Assembly (NCBI GenBank): GCA_016342745.1
Contig: JAEINT010000008.1
Coordinates: forward strand, 160,997-224,996
DNA: 64,000 nucleotides
Direction: 5' to 3'
From: Labilibaculum sp.
Lineage (GTDB): Bacteria > Bacteroidota > Bacteroidia > Bacteroidales > Marinifilaceae
The position numbers and the translations under genes are program-made. Below, piece after piece: positions 1 to 9,473 of this stretch; the first letter of the stretch is position 1; each line of letters starts with the position of its first letter. The notes beneath the pieces were generated by a model. That model made no database searches. It was given only the letters and a program-made list of their open reading frames with translations, and was not told the DNA's origin.

Positions 1-59
1 CCGTTACACAGTACGTCAGTTTAGCAAACTGGTGGATTAAGCCACTCTCCCACCTCTCC
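1..59 (-). tRNA. tRNA-Ser(GCT), 3' part cut off by window edge
   Basis: On the minus strand this reads as the 5' acceptor strand GGAGAGGTG, a D-loop region, and an anticodon arm whose 7-base loop TTGCTAA carries anticodon GCT at 25..23. The variable arm begins just before the window edge. Serine tRNAs decoding AGC/AGU have this anticodon and a long variable arm. The 3' half lies outside the window. Confidence 0.85.
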
Positions 60-198
60 GTTATTGCGGTAGCAAAAGTATGTAAAAATTTCAGATGTGC
101 AAAATATTTTCTCCGCATTAATCCAAGTTTCATACACTTTTCATTATAGTAAATTAGAAATCAATGAGATTGCGATTGATTTTTTTTTCATTTAATCT

Positions 199-236
199 AA
201 AAAAAAAGCTGGAGAGCATATAAAATGCTCTCCAGC
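199..236 (-). terminator. Rho-independent terminator of the floA operon
   Basis: A perfect 12-bp stem (208-219 with 225-236) with a 5-base loop is followed on the minus strand by a run of nine T (207-199). It sits 22 bases past the floA stop codon, so it closes the TPR/PD40-clpS-nfeD-floA transcript. Confidence 0.9.
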
Positions 237-258
237 GAGTATCTAAAATCAATTTTTC

Positions 259-1236
259 TTATTTCTTTTTCCCTTTATCGGAAGGTTTTGCAATATTATC
301 TCTCATGCTAGTATCCGCTTCGATATTCTTCATGCGATAATAATCCATAATTCCCAATTGTCCATTTCTGAATGCTTCAGCCATTGCTTTTGGAACTTCT
401 GCTTCTGCTTCAATAACCTTTGCTTTCATTTCTTGAGCAAGAGATTTATTTTCTTGTTCAGATGCAACAGCCATAGCTCTTCTTTCTTCAGCTTTAGCTT
501 GTGCAATTTTCAAATCTGCATCAGCTTGATCTGTTTGAAGAACAGCACCAATATTTTTTCCTATATCGATATCAGCAATATCAATCGATAAAATCTCGAA
601 AGCTGTACCTGCATCTAATCCTTTTTCCAAAACTACCCTTGAAATATAATCTGGGTTCTCTAGAACCGATTTATGCGACTCATTCGAACCAATAGAAGAT
701 ACAATACCTTCACCAACTCTTGCCAATACTGTTTCTTCTCCAGCACCACCAACTAATTGACGAATATTAGCTCTTACAGTAACCCTTGCCTTTGCAATTA
801 ACTGAATACCATCTTTCGAAACAGCAGTAACAGGAGGCGTGTTAATCACCTTAGGAATTACACTCATTTGAACGGCTTCGTAAACATCTCTACCAGCCAA
901 ATCAATTGCAGTAGCCATTTTAAAAGTCAAATCGATATTTGCTTTTGATGCTGAAACCAACGCATGAGTTACTTGAGACACATGTCCGCCTGCTAAAAAA
1001 TGGGCTTCCAATTCATCTCTATTTAATTCAAGTCCTGCTTTTGTACTTTCAATTAGAGCACTTACAATAACCTTTGGAGGAACTTTTCTCCAACGCATAA
1101 AAACAAGTTGAATTAAGGAAATTCTCACTCCTGATAAAAGAGCAGAGAACCATAAAGCAACAGGAATAAATACAAACAAAATGTACATACCCACTCCAAT
1201 TGCGACAATCAATAACGCCAATGCACCAATTTCCAT
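259..1236 (-). CDS. floA: Flotillin-like protein FloA
   Basis: Scaffold protein of bacterial membrane microdomains. The 325-residue product starts with a hydrophobic membrane segment (about residues 5-32), continues with the SPFH-like core (motifs such as [11 protein letters not shown] and the [12 protein letters not shown] stretch) and an Ala/Glu-rich coiled coil (about 235-295), and ends in a Lys-rich tail. Length and motifs match the FloA/YqfA family. It is the last gene of a leftward operon, 10 bases after nfeD. Pairing of FloA with a short NfeD is the classical arrangement, since NfeD partners with flotillins. The ATG at 1236 fits the family N-terminus. Identification is firm; which proteins it organises here cannot be read from the sequence. 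Confidence 0.95.
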   Translation of the reverse strand: MEIGALALLIVAIGVGMYILFVFIPVALWFSALLSGVRISLIQLVFMRWRKVPPKVIVSALIESTKAGLELNRDELEAHFLAGGHVSQVTHALVSASKANIDLTFKMATAIDLAGRDVYEAVQMSVIPKVINTPPVTAVSKDGIQLIAKARVTVRANIRQLVGGAGEETVLARVGEGIVSSIGSNESHKSVLENPDYISRVVLEKGLDAGTAFEILSIDIADIDIGKNIGAVLQTDQADADLKIAQAKAEERRAMAVASEQENKSLAQEMKAKVIEAEAEVPKAMAEAFRNGQLGIMDYYRMKNIEADTSMRDNIAKPSDKGKKK

Positions 1237-1246
1237 TAGAATAATT

Positions 1247-1711
1247 TTAAATAGGTTTTACAATTACAATCTTATCAATAACGTCAACAACCTCTACATT
1301 TGTTTTTTCATCAATATAAACGCCAGTAGATTTTGCTTCAACAATTTTCTTATTCAATTTAATTTTTCCCATTGGAGCTAAACGAGATACACATATGCCC
1401 TGATCCCCAACAGTTATATCTTCTGACTCTAACTTTTCAACTTTAGAATCTATTTCTGCTTTTAACATGATTTTTTGCCATGTTTTAGACTTTAAAGCCA
1501 CAGCTAATGAGATACCACAAAAAATTAAGGTTCCTAAAACCGTCATATGCCCAATGGAGCTACCATAATGATCATATGAAAGATAAATTCCACCACCAAT
1601 CATCAATACACCTCCTAAAGCTGCAACCGTGACTCCAGGAATTACCAAAAATTCCAACAGCAACAAACCAATTCCTAAAACAATAAGAAGAACAATAATA
1701 AAAATGGTCAT
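1247..1711 (-). CDS. Short NfeD-family membrane protein
   Basis: Membrane partner of flotillin. The 154-residue protein has hydrophobic segments at about residues 3-22, 27-46 and 56-76, then a soluble C-terminal beta domain (about 95-154) of the NfeD OB-fold type with the conserved glycine-rich stretch [18 protein letters not shown]. There is no ClpP-like protease domain, so this is the short NfeD1b-type form rather than the long protease fusion. It lies directly upstream of floA in the same operon. NfeD1b proteins are reported to act with flotillins in membrane organisation; the role in this organism is inferred from that pairing. Confidence 0.88.
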   Translation of the reverse strand: MTIFIIVLLIVLGIGLLLLEFLVIPGVTVAALGGVLMIGGGIYLSYDHYGSSIGHMTVLGTLIFCGISLAVALKSKTWQKIMLKAEIDSKVEKLESEDITVGDQGICVSRLAPMGKIKLNKKIVEAKSTGVYIDEKTNVEVVDVIDKIVIVKPI

Positions 1712-1737
1712 GAACTATATTTATAAGTTATTAGATA

Positions 1738-2022
1738 CTATACAATTTTAACTTTTAATCCTTTTTCAGCCAATAGGTCTCGCATTGGCTTAATCGTACT
1801 CATCTTTCCCTTCTTCACATCGCATTTGCCTTTGTAATGCGTGATGTAAGCACACTGCTCAGCCTGATTAGGATCATGCCTACACACATCAACTAATGCT
1901 TCTACGACAAAATCAAAGGTGTGAAAATCATCATTAATCAATAATAATGTATTCCGATTAAGAAGATCATTTATCGCATCTTCTTCCTTTTTGTCTATTT
2001 CTGTATCCTTACACTCTAACAT
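1738..2022 (-). CDS. clpS: ATP-dependent Clp protease adaptor ClpS
   Basis: Adaptor that binds N-degron substrates and hands them to ClpA/ClpC-ClpP. The 94-residue product has a short charged N-terminal extension and then the ClpS core. N30-D31-D32 correspond to the substrate N-terminus binding residues, HTFDFVV follows, and H62 in the THYKGKC motif corresponds to the conserved histidine of the pocket. Length is normal. It lies 12 bases behind the TPR/PD40 gene and 26 bases before nfeD, so it is probably co-transcribed with both. No clp ATPase gene is nearby. Confidence 0.92.
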   Translation of the reverse strand: MLECKDTEIDKKEEDAINDLLNRNTLLLINDDFHTFDFVVEALVDVCRHDPNQAEQCAYITHYKGKCDVKKGKMSTIKPMRDLLAEKGLKVKIV

Positions 2023-2034
2023 CAGGAATTAAAA

Positions 2035-4248
2035 TTACTGTCTTAGAATTTCAAGAGCCTGTTGAATCGTAATCTTATCTTTACCCGAAAAAGCAACAGT
2101 AAAGGCATCACTCAAGCCGGCTTCTCTTAATTCCATTTTTAATTTACTCACTTTGCTATAAGAATCAAAGTTTCCTACTGTACAAATGGTATAATCCCTA
2201 TAGTCTTTACTATAATTAACACCATATTTTGAGAATTTCACTAATTTCTCTTTCACATCAGCAGGAACTTCACTGGAAAAAGCGCCAACTTGAACTTTGA
2301 AACTAACCTTATCATCACCTACTACTGCTGTTGTTTTAGGAACAGAAGTAATATCTGGTTTTACCTGTGGTGTTGGTTTGTAATCTTGATCGGTAACTTT
2401 AAGCGCTGATGCTAAACTAACTTTAACACCATCTTTGTAAGCCACAACAAAAGTATTTGGAAACAATTGTCTAACCTCCGGAACTTCTTTTTTAGCATCC
2501 GCAAAAGTCATGTAATTTCCAACCATATATTTATACAGTTTTCCATTACCAACAATCTCCTCTTTTACAGCATCTAATCCAGAAAAGAAACTAGATTCGG
2601 CTCTATTCGAGAATACTCCTACCTGTAAATGATACACGTAGCCATGCTCATTTGATGTATCATATTTAAAGTCTGATCTTGAATTCACATTTGTAGTAGA
2701 AAGCTTCTCCGAACTCATCACTAATTTTTCCTTTTTAGGCTGAGTTCGAACCTCTGCACTTACGGTACCAATAATATTTTCAGCAAGGTAAGTTGCCTCT
2801 GTCGTTTTAGCTTGAACCAGTTTATTTTCTGCTTGCTTTGTTAATTCAAACGACTTTTGTTCTAATTTCGATATTTTATTAGCAAGTGCATTATGCGACA
2901 TTCCTTCCAAACCACTCAGCTGCTTTCTTAATCCGTCGGTTGTTCCAATCAAACTATCAGAGTTGAATTGATCATTTTTAGCTTCAATAAAAATTTCTTT
3001 CGCTTGATTCGACTTAAATTCATTTAAATAATGATAAGTCAATTCACTATTAACAGGAAAGTTAAAATACGGAAAATCGTTCTCATTATACTTCATCGCG
3101 TATTGAGGTTCATTTGTCTTATTACCAGCAAACCTATTTGTAGTAGTAGAACTTCCTTCTTTCAACACAGCAATATCCGCCAACAAGCCAGGGTTCATAA
3201 CAACTTTTTGCTCAGAATAATCTGCGAGTTTAATTTTATAGATGGTAACTTCATTTTTACCATTCTCTCTACTGGAGATGAAATTCGCATATTCCTCATT
3301 TAATCCCGTTGCAAAAAACAAATCATTCGATGTGGAATTTATTGGAAACCCAATATTTTGAGGCTCCGTCCAAGTATCTGAAATTTCATTGTAAATCGAT
3401 TTGAAGATATCAAATCCACCCATGCTATTATGCCCTTGCGAACTAAAGTAAAGTGTTCTGCCATCATTAGACATGAAAGGATATACCTCATCGTAAACCG
3501 TATTCAAAGCAGTAAGTGCTTCCCATTCTCCCCAGCCACCATTTTTCAATCTTTTGGCTCTATACAAATCTCTTCCTGTTTTTTTATTCTTTCCAAAACT
3601 AGAAAAATAAATGTATTGACCTTTGTTCGCTAAACAGGCTACATCTTTATCACCTGTTCCATCGTATCTTGATTTAATCGACTTGCTTTTCTTTGATAAT
3701 CTATCGCCAAACCCCTCAACTGTATAGTATCTAAAAAACTCATTGCGATCGACTATTTTCTTCTTTTTCAAATCTACAACATAATAAGAATTCACAAGAG
3801 GAAGACCGTTCTGACACATCTCTATAAGTCGATCAATACCAATCGATTTCTTCTTATAATACTCTCTGAATTTACGGTAATAGCGGATTGCTGAATTAAA
3901 CTGATAATCCATATGAAATGCACGCCCCAAATAATAAGGCACAGATGCATTCACATTTTTAGCAGATGCAATTTTCAAATGAAGAATAGCTTCTTTAATA
4001 TTTTTATTTTCCTCTACCTGACAAACTCCCAAATAATAATTGTATTCAGGATCCTGCGGGTATACATTTATTAATTCTTGATACAAAGGTAATGCTCCTG
4101 AATAGTTCTCTCCATCGAAGAAAGTAAAGGCTTCCTCCTCTATCTGTTGTTCCGTTTTTCCTCCACTAAAACTTTGGGCATTCACCAATTGAATGAAGAA
4201 AAAAGAAATAAAAAGTAAGCTGTAATGTAATCTCATTTTATTATTCAT
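2035..4248 (-). CDS. TPR-PD40-SPOR envelope protein
   Basis: 737 residues with a signal peptide (about 1-25, ending VNAQ). The N-terminal TPR-like region (about 30-130) contains the YNYYLGVCQVEE and VPYYLGRAFH repeats. WD40-like PD40 beta-propeller motifs follow (GQYIYFSSFGK near 215, GRTLYFSSQGHNSMGGFDIF near 265, then ANFISSREN). A Lys/Glu-rich linker leads to two SPOR domains (YVYHLQVGVFSN near 535 and VSFKVQVGAFSS near 650). TPR plus PD40 resembles the periplasmic T9SS protein PorE and other OmpA-family PD40 proteins, but this one ends in two SPOR domains instead of an OmpA domain. SPOR binds denuded peptidoglycan glycan strands, so an envelope or septal role is likely. First gene of the clpS-nfeD-floA operon. 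Exact function unknown. Confidence 0.75.
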   Translation of the reverse strand: MNNKMRLHYSLLFISFFFIQLVNAQSFSGGKTEQQIEEEAFTFFDGENYSGALPLYQELINVYPQDPEYNYYLGVCQVEENKNIKEAILHLKIASAKNVNASVPYYLGRAFHMDYQFNSAIRYYRKFREYYKKKSIGIDRLIEMCQNGLPLVNSYYVVDLKKKKIVDRNEFFRYYTVEGFGDRLSKKSKSIKSRYDGTGDKDVACLANKGQYIYFSSFGKNKKTGRDLYRAKRLKNGGWGEWEALTALNTVYDEVYPFMSNDGRTLYFSSQGHNSMGGFDIFKSIYNEISDTWTEPQNIGFPINSTSNDLFFATGLNEEYANFISSRENGKNEVTIYKIKLADYSEQKVVMNPGLLADIAVLKEGSSTTTNRFAGNKTNEPQYAMKYNENDFPYFNFPVNSELTYHYLNEFKSNQAKEIFIEAKNDQFNSDSLIGTTDGLRKQLSGLEGMSHNALANKISKLEQKSFELTKQAENKLVQAKTTEATYLAENIIGTVSAEVRTQPKKEKLVMSSEKLSTTNVNSRSDFKYDTSNEHGYVYHLQVGVFSNRAESSFFSGLDAVKEEIVGNGKLYKYMVGNYMTFADAKKEVPEVRQLFPNTFVVAYKDGVKVSLASALKVTDQDYKPTPQVKPDITSVPKTTAVVGDDKVSFKVQVGAFSSEVPADVKEKLVKFSKYGVNYSKDYRDYTICTVGNFDSYSKVSKLKMELREAGLSDAFTVAFSGKDKITIQQALEILRQ

Positions 4249-4563
4249 AGAATTAATTTCTTGAAAATGGAATTCGGTAAAACATAAAATACTTCCCTCC
4301 AGTTAACAACAAAAAACAAATCATCAGCAATATCATCAGCAATTCCTAGGAATTAGCTCATGAAAAATGCAGGACTTAACAAAAAGTCAATATAGTAATT
4401 ATTTTATAACAAAGATAATATATAATGTGTAAGTACGAAATTAGCACCTAGTGATTAAGATTAACAAAATATTTAAATAACAAGGCAAAAAAGAAATTTC
4501 AAAAACCTCTTTTAAGAAGCTTTTTTTTTTAACTTCAATGGTTGATAATTTTAACAAGAAAAA
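4249..4563. other. Intergenic region between divergent transcription units
   Basis: This AT-rich spacer has no credible ORF on either strand. It holds the leftward promoter for the TPR/PD40 operon and borders the rightward promoter for the peroxiredoxin-recA unit. A T-tract near 4521-4532 has no convincing stem in front of it. Confidence 0.6.
4410..4439 (-). promoter_or_regulatory. Bacteroidota promoter for the TPR/PD40-clpS-nfeD-floA operon
   Basis: The minus strand reads TTCG (4439-4436), 18 bases, then TATCTTTG (4417-4410). This fits the TTTG / TAnnTTTG promoter of this phylum. It would give a leader of about 155 bases. Confidence 0.5.
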
Positions 4564-4595
4564 TTCGTACCTGTAGTCTTATAAAGGTATATTTG
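4564..4595 (+). promoter_or_regulatory. Bacteroidota promoter for the peroxiredoxin-recA unit
   Basis: TTCG at 4564-4567, a 20-base spacer, then TATATTTG at 4588-4595, an exact TAnnTTTG. Transcription would start around 4602, leaving a very short leader before the ATG at 4615. Confidence 0.65.
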
Positions 4596-4614
4596 TATTT
4601 CAAATATTGAATCG

Positions 4615-5082
4615 ATGACACAATTAAAAGAAGGAGATAAAGCACCAGAATTCACTGGCTTAAATCAAGATGAAAAAGAATTAAAACTATCTGATTTTAA
4701 AGGAAAAAAAGTCATTCTTTACTTTTACCCAAAGGACAACACACCTGGATGTACTGCTGAATCATGTAATTTAAATGAAAATTACGATGAGCTTACAAAA
4801 AAAGGATTTGAAGTTATTGGAGTAAGCCCAGATAAAATTGCCTCGCACCAAAAGTTTATTGCAAAATACAATTTGGCATTTAATTTAATTGCTGACACAG
4901 AAAAAGAAATTCTGGAAGCTTATGGAGCTTGGGGATTGAAAAAACTTTATGGCAGGGAATATATGGGTGTAATTAGAACCACTTTCGTGATTTCGGAAGA
5001 TGGAATAATCGAAAAAATATTTCCAAAAGTAAAAACGAAAGATCACACCAATCAGATTCTTTCTGAAATGGGGTTACAATAG
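4615..5082 (+). CDS. bcp: Thioredoxin-dependent thiol peroxidase (BCP/PrxQ)
   Basis: Peroxiredoxin that reduces hydrogen peroxide and organic peroxides with electrons from thioredoxin in the cytoplasm. At 155 residues it has the normal BCP length. The motif YPKDNTPGCTAESC gives the peroxidatic cysteine C46 and the resolving cysteine C51 five residues later, the atypical 2-Cys PrxQ arrangement. The R/TTF stretch near residue 123 (GVIRTTFVI) supplies the conserved arginine. It is followed 25 bases later by recA, so the two are probably co-transcribed, linking peroxide defence with DNA repair. Its own TAnnTTTG promoter lies just upstream. Confidence 0.95.
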   Translation: MTQLKEGDKAPEFTGLNQDEKELKLSDFKGKKVILYFYPKDNTPGCTAESCNLNENYDELTKKGFEVIGVSPDKIASHQKFIAKYNLAFNLIADTEKEILEAYGAWGLKKLYGREYMGVIRTTFVISEDGIIEKIFPKVKTKDHTNQILSEMGLQ

Positions 5083-5107
5083 AAAATAAATAATTGAATA
5101 ATATATT

Positions 5108-6127
5108 ATGAGCGCAAAAGAAGTTGCAGAGATCAACAAAGAAAAGCTGAAAGCACTTCAGCTAACCATGGAGAAAATCGACAAGACCTATGGTAAAGGT
5201 GCTATCATGAAAATGGGCGACAATGCCATTGTAGATGTACCAACCATCTCAACAGGATCTTTATCCTTAGATATGGCTTTGGGTGTGGGAGGACTTCCAC
5301 GAGGAAGAATCATTGAAATTTATGGTCCAGAATCTTCAGGTAAAACAACCCTAGCTATTCATGCCATTGCTGAAACACAAAAAGCAGGTGGTATTGCAGC
5401 AATTATCGATGCAGAACACGCTTTTGATCGTTCGTATGCTGAAAGATTAGGTGTTGATACTGAAAACTTATTAATATCTCAGCCAGATAATGGTGAACAA
5501 GCATTGGAAATTACAGATCAATTGATTCGCTCTTCGGCGATTGACTTGGTAGTAATTGACTCGGTTGCAGCCCTAACTCCTAAAGCGGAAATTGAAGGCG
5601 AAATGGGAGAATCAAAAATGGGTTTACAAGCTCGTTTGATGTCTCAAGCTCTTCGTAAATTAACTGGTAACATCAACAAAACAAACACAACTTGTATTTT
5701 CATTAACCAGTTGCGTGAGAAAATTGGTGTGATGTTTGGTAACCCAGAAACAACAACTGGTGGTAATGCACTTAAATTTTATGCTTCGGTTCGTTTGGAT
5801 ATCAGAAGAATTGGACAAATTAAAGATGGCGATGAAGTAAATGGTAACCACACACGTGTGAAGGTTGTTAAAAACAAAGTTGCACCTCCATTCCGTAAAG
5901 CTGAATTCGATATCATTTATGGTGAAGGTATTTCTAAAACTGGTGAAATCATCGATTTAGGTGTTACTTACAACATCATTAAAAAGAGTGGTTCATGGTT
6001 CTCTTACGGCGATACTAAATTAGGACAAGGTCGTGAAGGTGTTAGAAGATTACTTACCGACAACGTAGAATTAGCAGAAGAATTAGAAGCTAAAATTATT
6101 GACGCTATCAATAATCCTGCAGAATAA
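5108..6127 (+). CDS. recA: Recombinase RecA
   Basis: DNA strand-exchange protein and co-protease for SOS repressors. The 339-residue product contains Walker A GPESSGKT (73-80), the conserved IDAEHAFD stretch, [21 protein letters not shown] (Walker B and loop L1) and the loop L2 region [26 protein letters not shown], ending in an acidic tail. No intein or insertion is present. No SOS box could be recognised upstream; the gene probably reads from the bcp promoter. A strong terminator follows. Confidence 0.98.
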   Translation: MSAKEVAEINKEKLKALQLTMEKIDKTYGKGAIMKMGDNAIVDVPTISTGSLSLDMALGVGGLPRGRIIEIYGPESSGKTTLAIHAIAETQKAGGIAAIIDAEHAFDRSYAERLGVDTENLLISQPDNGEQALEITDQLIRSSAIDLVVIDSVAALTPKAEIEGEMGESKMGLQARLMSQALRKLTGNINKTNTTCIFINQLREKIGVMFGNPETTTGGNALKFYASVRLDIRRIGQIKDGDEVNGNHTRVKVVKNKVAPPFRKAEFDIIYGEGISKTGEIIDLGVTYNIIKKSGSWFSYGDTKLGQGREGVRRLLTDNVELAEELEAKIIDAINNPAE

Positions 6128-6150
6128 TTAATTCTCAAACAATACAATAA

Positions 6151-6181
6151 AAAGGCTCTCGCACTGCGAGGGTCTTTTTTT
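6151..6181 (+). terminator. Rho-independent terminator after recA
   Basis: The stem 6152-6162 with 6166-6176 (core CTCGC/GCGAG, loop ACT, some G-T pairs) runs into seven T. It lies 24 bases past the recA stop. Confidence 0.85.
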
Positions 6182-6338
6182 ATGGCATCTCGTTTTTCGC
6201 ACCAAATCATAAAATCACCAAAGACGTATGCAATACCCCTCTACGGCAATTTCATTCCTATTTGTTCATTGATAATTGTTCATTCTTCATTACATTTACC
6301 GTGCTGAAACTTATTTAAATCAACAAACACATACCATC

Positions 6339-8432
6339 ATGAAAAACAAAAACCTTTTGCTAGGCTTAGCACTTGTTACTGGATTAACATCCTGTCAACA
6401 AAAAGCTGAGGAACCAAAAGATGATTCATCTTACAAAACACCCGAAACCAAATTGGCATCAGACATTATGACTCCAGAGGTTTTGTGGTCGTTTGGACGC
6501 ATGGGAGGAGAAAGCATCTCACCTGATGAAAAAACGGTTCTTTACGGAGTTACCCATTTCAACAAAGAAGAAAACAAATCATACAGAGATCTTTACACAC
6601 TACCTGTAGCTGGCGGTGATGCTACTCAAATCACAAGCACCAAAGGAAAAGAATTTGGCGAAAGCTGGACAAAAGATGGAAAAATTGCTTTCATGTCGGC
6701 AGAAAGTGGCTCGGTGCAAGTATGGGAAATGAATGCAGATGGAAGCAGTAGAGTTCAATTAACCGATATTAAAGGTGGTATTTCTGGATTTAAGTTCTCT
6801 CCAGATGAATCAAAAATAGTTTACTCTGCAGAAGTTAAACTAGAAGAAAACGTTCAAGACAAGCATCCTGATTTAGACAAAGCAAATGCTCGTGTAATTG
6901 GAGATGAATTCTATCGTCATTGGGATAATTGGGTAGAAACTTATACTCACCTTTTTGTTGCTGACCTTACAAAAGGAGCAATGCTTAAAAATGGTAAAGA
7001 CCTTATGCCAGGTGAAAAATGGGAAGCTCCTGTTCGTCCTTGGGGTGGAATGGAACAAGTAGGCTGGACAATTGATGGCAAAAATATTGCTTATTCTTCT
7101 CGTAAAAAAACGGGAGTTGCTTATGCTACATCAACCAATACCGATATCTATTTCTACAATGTAGAAAATGGAGAAACCAAGAACATGACTGAAGGAATGA
7201 TGGGATACGATCAAAACATCGCATTTTCTCCTGATGGAAAATACATGGCTTGGGAAAGCATGGAACGTGAAGGTTATGAGGCCGATCAAATTAGATTGTT
7301 TTTATTGGATTTAGCTACTGGCGAGAAAAAATACATGACCAAAGGCTTCGATCAAAACGCTGGTCACCTAACATGGACGAAAGACAGTAAGTCTATCTAC
7401 TTTATTTCTGATTGGCATGCAACTGATGAAATTTACCGTATGGATATAGCTGATGCTAAGATTCACAAAATCACAGAAGGTGTTCACAACTACCAATCGA
7501 TTCATCCTGTTGGCGACAAATTAATTGCAAAGCGAGTATCCATGAGCAAGCCTGCTGAATTGTACAATGTAGATGCAACATCGGGCGAAGCAACAGAAAT
7601 CTCTTTCATAAACAAACACATTTTAGACCAGCTTAGCCTGGCTACAGTTGAGAAAAGATGGGTAAAAACCACTGATAACAAGCAAATGTTGGTTTGGGTA
7701 ATTAAGCCTCCACATTTCGATGCAAATAAAAAATACCCTGCATTGCTTTACTGCCAAGGCGGACCACAAGGAACTGTTTCGCAGTTTTGGAGCTACCGTT
7801 GGAATTTCCAGATGATGGCTGCAAATGACTATGTTGTTGTTGCTCCTAACCGAAGAGGCCTTCCTGGATTTGGAAAAGAATGGTGTGAGCAAATTTCTGG
7901 CGATTACGGTGGACAAAACATGAAGGATTACCTTTCGGCTATCGATAATGTAAAAGCTGAGAAGTATGTTGATGAAGATCGCTTAGGTTGTGTTGGTGCA
8001 TCTTACGGTGGGTTCTCTGCTTTCTGGTTAGCTGGTAACCACAACAAAAGATTTAAAGCATTTATTGCTCACGATGGTATGTTCAACTTAGAAGCACAAT
8101 ACCTTGAAACAGAAGAAATGTGGTTTGTAAATTGGGATCTTGGCGGACCTTTCTGGGACAAAAGCAACAAGATTGCACAGCGTTCTTACGCGAACTCACC
8201 TCACAAATTTGTTGACAAATGGGATACTCCAATCATGGTGATCCATGGGGAAAAAGACTATCGTATTGTCGCTTCGCAAGGCATGCAAGCATTCAACGCT
8301 GCTCGCCTAAGAGGAATCCCTGCTAAATACCTATATTATCCAGAAGAAAACCATTGGGTGCTTGGTGCACAAAATGGAATTTTATGGCAACGTGAATTTG
8401 CTAGCTGGTTAGATAAATGGTTAAAGAAATAG
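6339..8432 (+). CDS. S9 family peptidase lipoprotein (DPP/acylaminoacyl-peptidase type)
   Basis: Serine exopeptidase/oligopeptidase of the prolyl oligopeptidase clan. The ATG at 6339 gives a 697-residue protein whose signal peptide ends in the lipobox LTSC, so it is a lipoprotein. An upstream in-frame TTG at 6276 would add 21 residues without a signal peptide and is rejected. The N-terminal half has WD40-like propeller repeats (ISPDEKTVLYG, FKFSPDESKIVYS, IAFSPDGKYMAW). The C-terminal alpha/beta-hydrolase domain carries the triad S555 (GASYGGF), D640 (GEKDYRI) and H672 (EENHWV). It probably trims peptides in the periplasm for uptake. It stands alone between two terminators. Confidence 0.92.
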   Translation: MKNKNLLLGLALVTGLTSCQQKAEEPKDDSSYKTPETKLASDIMTPEVLWSFGRMGGESISPDEKTVLYGVTHFNKEENKSYRDLYTLPVAGGDATQITSTKGKEFGESWTKDGKIAFMSAESGSVQVWEMNADGSSRVQLTDIKGGISGFKFSPDESKIVYSAEVKLEENVQDKHPDLDKANARVIGDEFYRHWDNWVETYTHLFVADLTKGAMLKNGKDLMPGEKWEAPVRPWGGMEQVGWTIDGKNIAYSSRKKTGVAYATSTNTDIYFYNVENGETKNMTEGMMGYDQNIAFSPDGKYMAWESMEREGYEADQIRLFLLDLATGEKKYMTKGFDQNAGHLTWTKDSKSIYFISDWHATDEIYRMDIADAKIHKITEGVHNYQSIHPVGDKLIAKRVSMSKPAELYNVDATSGEATEISFINKHILDQLSLATVEKRWVKTTDNKQMLVWVIKPPHFDANKKYPALLYCQGGPQGTVSQFWSYRWNFQMMAANDYVVVAPNRRGLPGFGKEWCEQISGDYGGQNMKDYLSAIDNVKAEKYVDEDRLGCVGASYGGFSAFWLAGNHNKRFKAFIAHDGMFNLEAQYLETEEMWFVNWDLGGPFWDKSNKIAQRSYANSPHKFVDKWDTPIMVIHGEKDYRIVASQGMQAFNAARLRGIPAKYLYYPEENHWVLGAQNGILWQREFASWLDKWLKK

Positions 8433-8458
8433 ATCCCAGATCTAACAGAATAGAATTA

Positions 8459-8487
8459 TCCCTGCCCTTTTTTGGTGGGGATTTTTT
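8459..8487 (+). terminator. Rho-independent terminator after the S9 peptidase
   Basis: The 8-bp stem TCCCTGCC (8459-8466) with GGTGGGGA (8474-8481), closed by C-G and G-T pairs, is followed by six T. Confidence 0.85.
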
Positions 8488-8525
8488 GTTTCCTCTCTTT
8501 ATTCAGTATTAGCCGTTTTTTTACC

Positions 8526-8533
8526 TAAGTTTG
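8526..8533 (+). promoter_or_regulatory. Promoter -7 box for the EamA transporter
   Basis: TAAGTTTG matches TAnnTTTG exactly and lies 21 bases before the ATG at 8555. No clear TTTG was seen at the -33 position. Confidence 0.5.
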
Positions 8534-8554
8534 CAGAAATAATTAATTCCCTAC

Positions 8555-9469
8555 ATGAAGAAGTTTCTACTATCAACCACAGTACTTGCCATATTCGCAT
8601 GCTTACTTTGGGCTACACCATTTACTGCCATTAAAATTGGTTTAAAGTACACTACTCCTCTTCAATTTGCAGGAATCCGCTTCTTCTTATCAGGTCTTAT
8701 CATATTACCCTTCATAAAAGATTTAAAATACAAAGTACTCGAATCTAAAAAAAGATGGCGCTTTATTCTTTGGGTTGCCTTATTACAGACAACCTTTCTT
8801 TACGGATTATTTTACACTGGCATTAGTTATTTACCTGGAGCCTTAGGTGCAATGTTGATTGGAGCTCAACCTCTTTTCGCAGCAATAATGGCTCATATTA
8901 TGCTGAAAAATGACAAAATGAACTGGCAAAAAATAATGGCCATTCTATTGGGTCTAACTGGGGTATGCATCATCAGCTTGGGAAGGGCAGATTTTGTTCT
9001 GTCTACAACAATCCCTCTTGGTGTTGGAATCTTAATTTTGAATAATATCGTAGGGAGTACTGGCAATGTAATTGTTTCACGAGATGCCAAAGACATGCCA
9101 CCTCGTGTTCTAGCATCCTTCTCGATGATTATTGGAGGAGCCGTATTAATGCTCATCTCAATCCCAGTTGAAAATCCATCATGGACTACCATTCACCCAA
9201 ACGAATATTATTATTCATTGGCATGGTTAGCAATGGTTTCTGCCTTTGCAATTACAATTTGGTTTGGCTTATTACAACGTCCTGGGGTTAAAGTTTCCAA
9301 CCTAAACACATGGAAATTTATCATCCCAATTTTTGGTGCATTCTTAAGCTGGATGATTCTACCTGATGAACATCCAGATGTAATTTCAATTATTGGAATG
9401 TGCGTAATTGCCTTTAGTTTGCTTCTGGTAAATTTTCTCAACAGAAGGGCTGCAGCAAAAAAAGCTTAG
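8555..9469 (+). CDS. EamA/DMT-family transporter
   Basis: Inner-membrane transporter of the drug/metabolite superfamily, with two EamA repeats. The 304-residue protein has about ten hydrophobic helices. The first repeat starts LWATPFTAIKIGLKYTTPLQFAGIRFFLSG, the usual EamA opening, and the second begins near residue 155. The substrate cannot be predicted; family members export amino acids or metabolites. It is a single-gene unit with its own promoter, convergent with the ABC transporter gene, only 4 bases separating the two stop codons. A second EamA paralogue lies at 28616-29491. Confidence 0.88.
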   Translation: MKKFLLSTTVLAIFACLLWATPFTAIKIGLKYTTPLQFAGIRFFLSGLIILPFIKDLKYKVLESKKRWRFILWVALLQTTFLYGLFYTGISYLPGALGAMLIGAQPLFAAIMAHIMLKNDKMNWQKIMAILLGLTGVCIISLGRADFVLSTTIPLGVGILILNNIVGSTGNVIVSRDAKDMPPRVLASFSMIIGGAVLMLISIPVENPSWTTIHPNEYYYSLAWLAMVSAFAITIWFGLLQRPGVKVSNLNTWKFIIPIFGAFLSWMILPDEHPDVISIIGMCVIAFSLLLVNFLNRRAAAKKA

Positions 9470-9473
9470 CGCT

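Noticed and set aside
6276..6338. Upstream extension of the S9 peptidase from a TTG
   Set aside because: It precedes a complete lipoprotein signal peptide that starts at the ATG at 6339.
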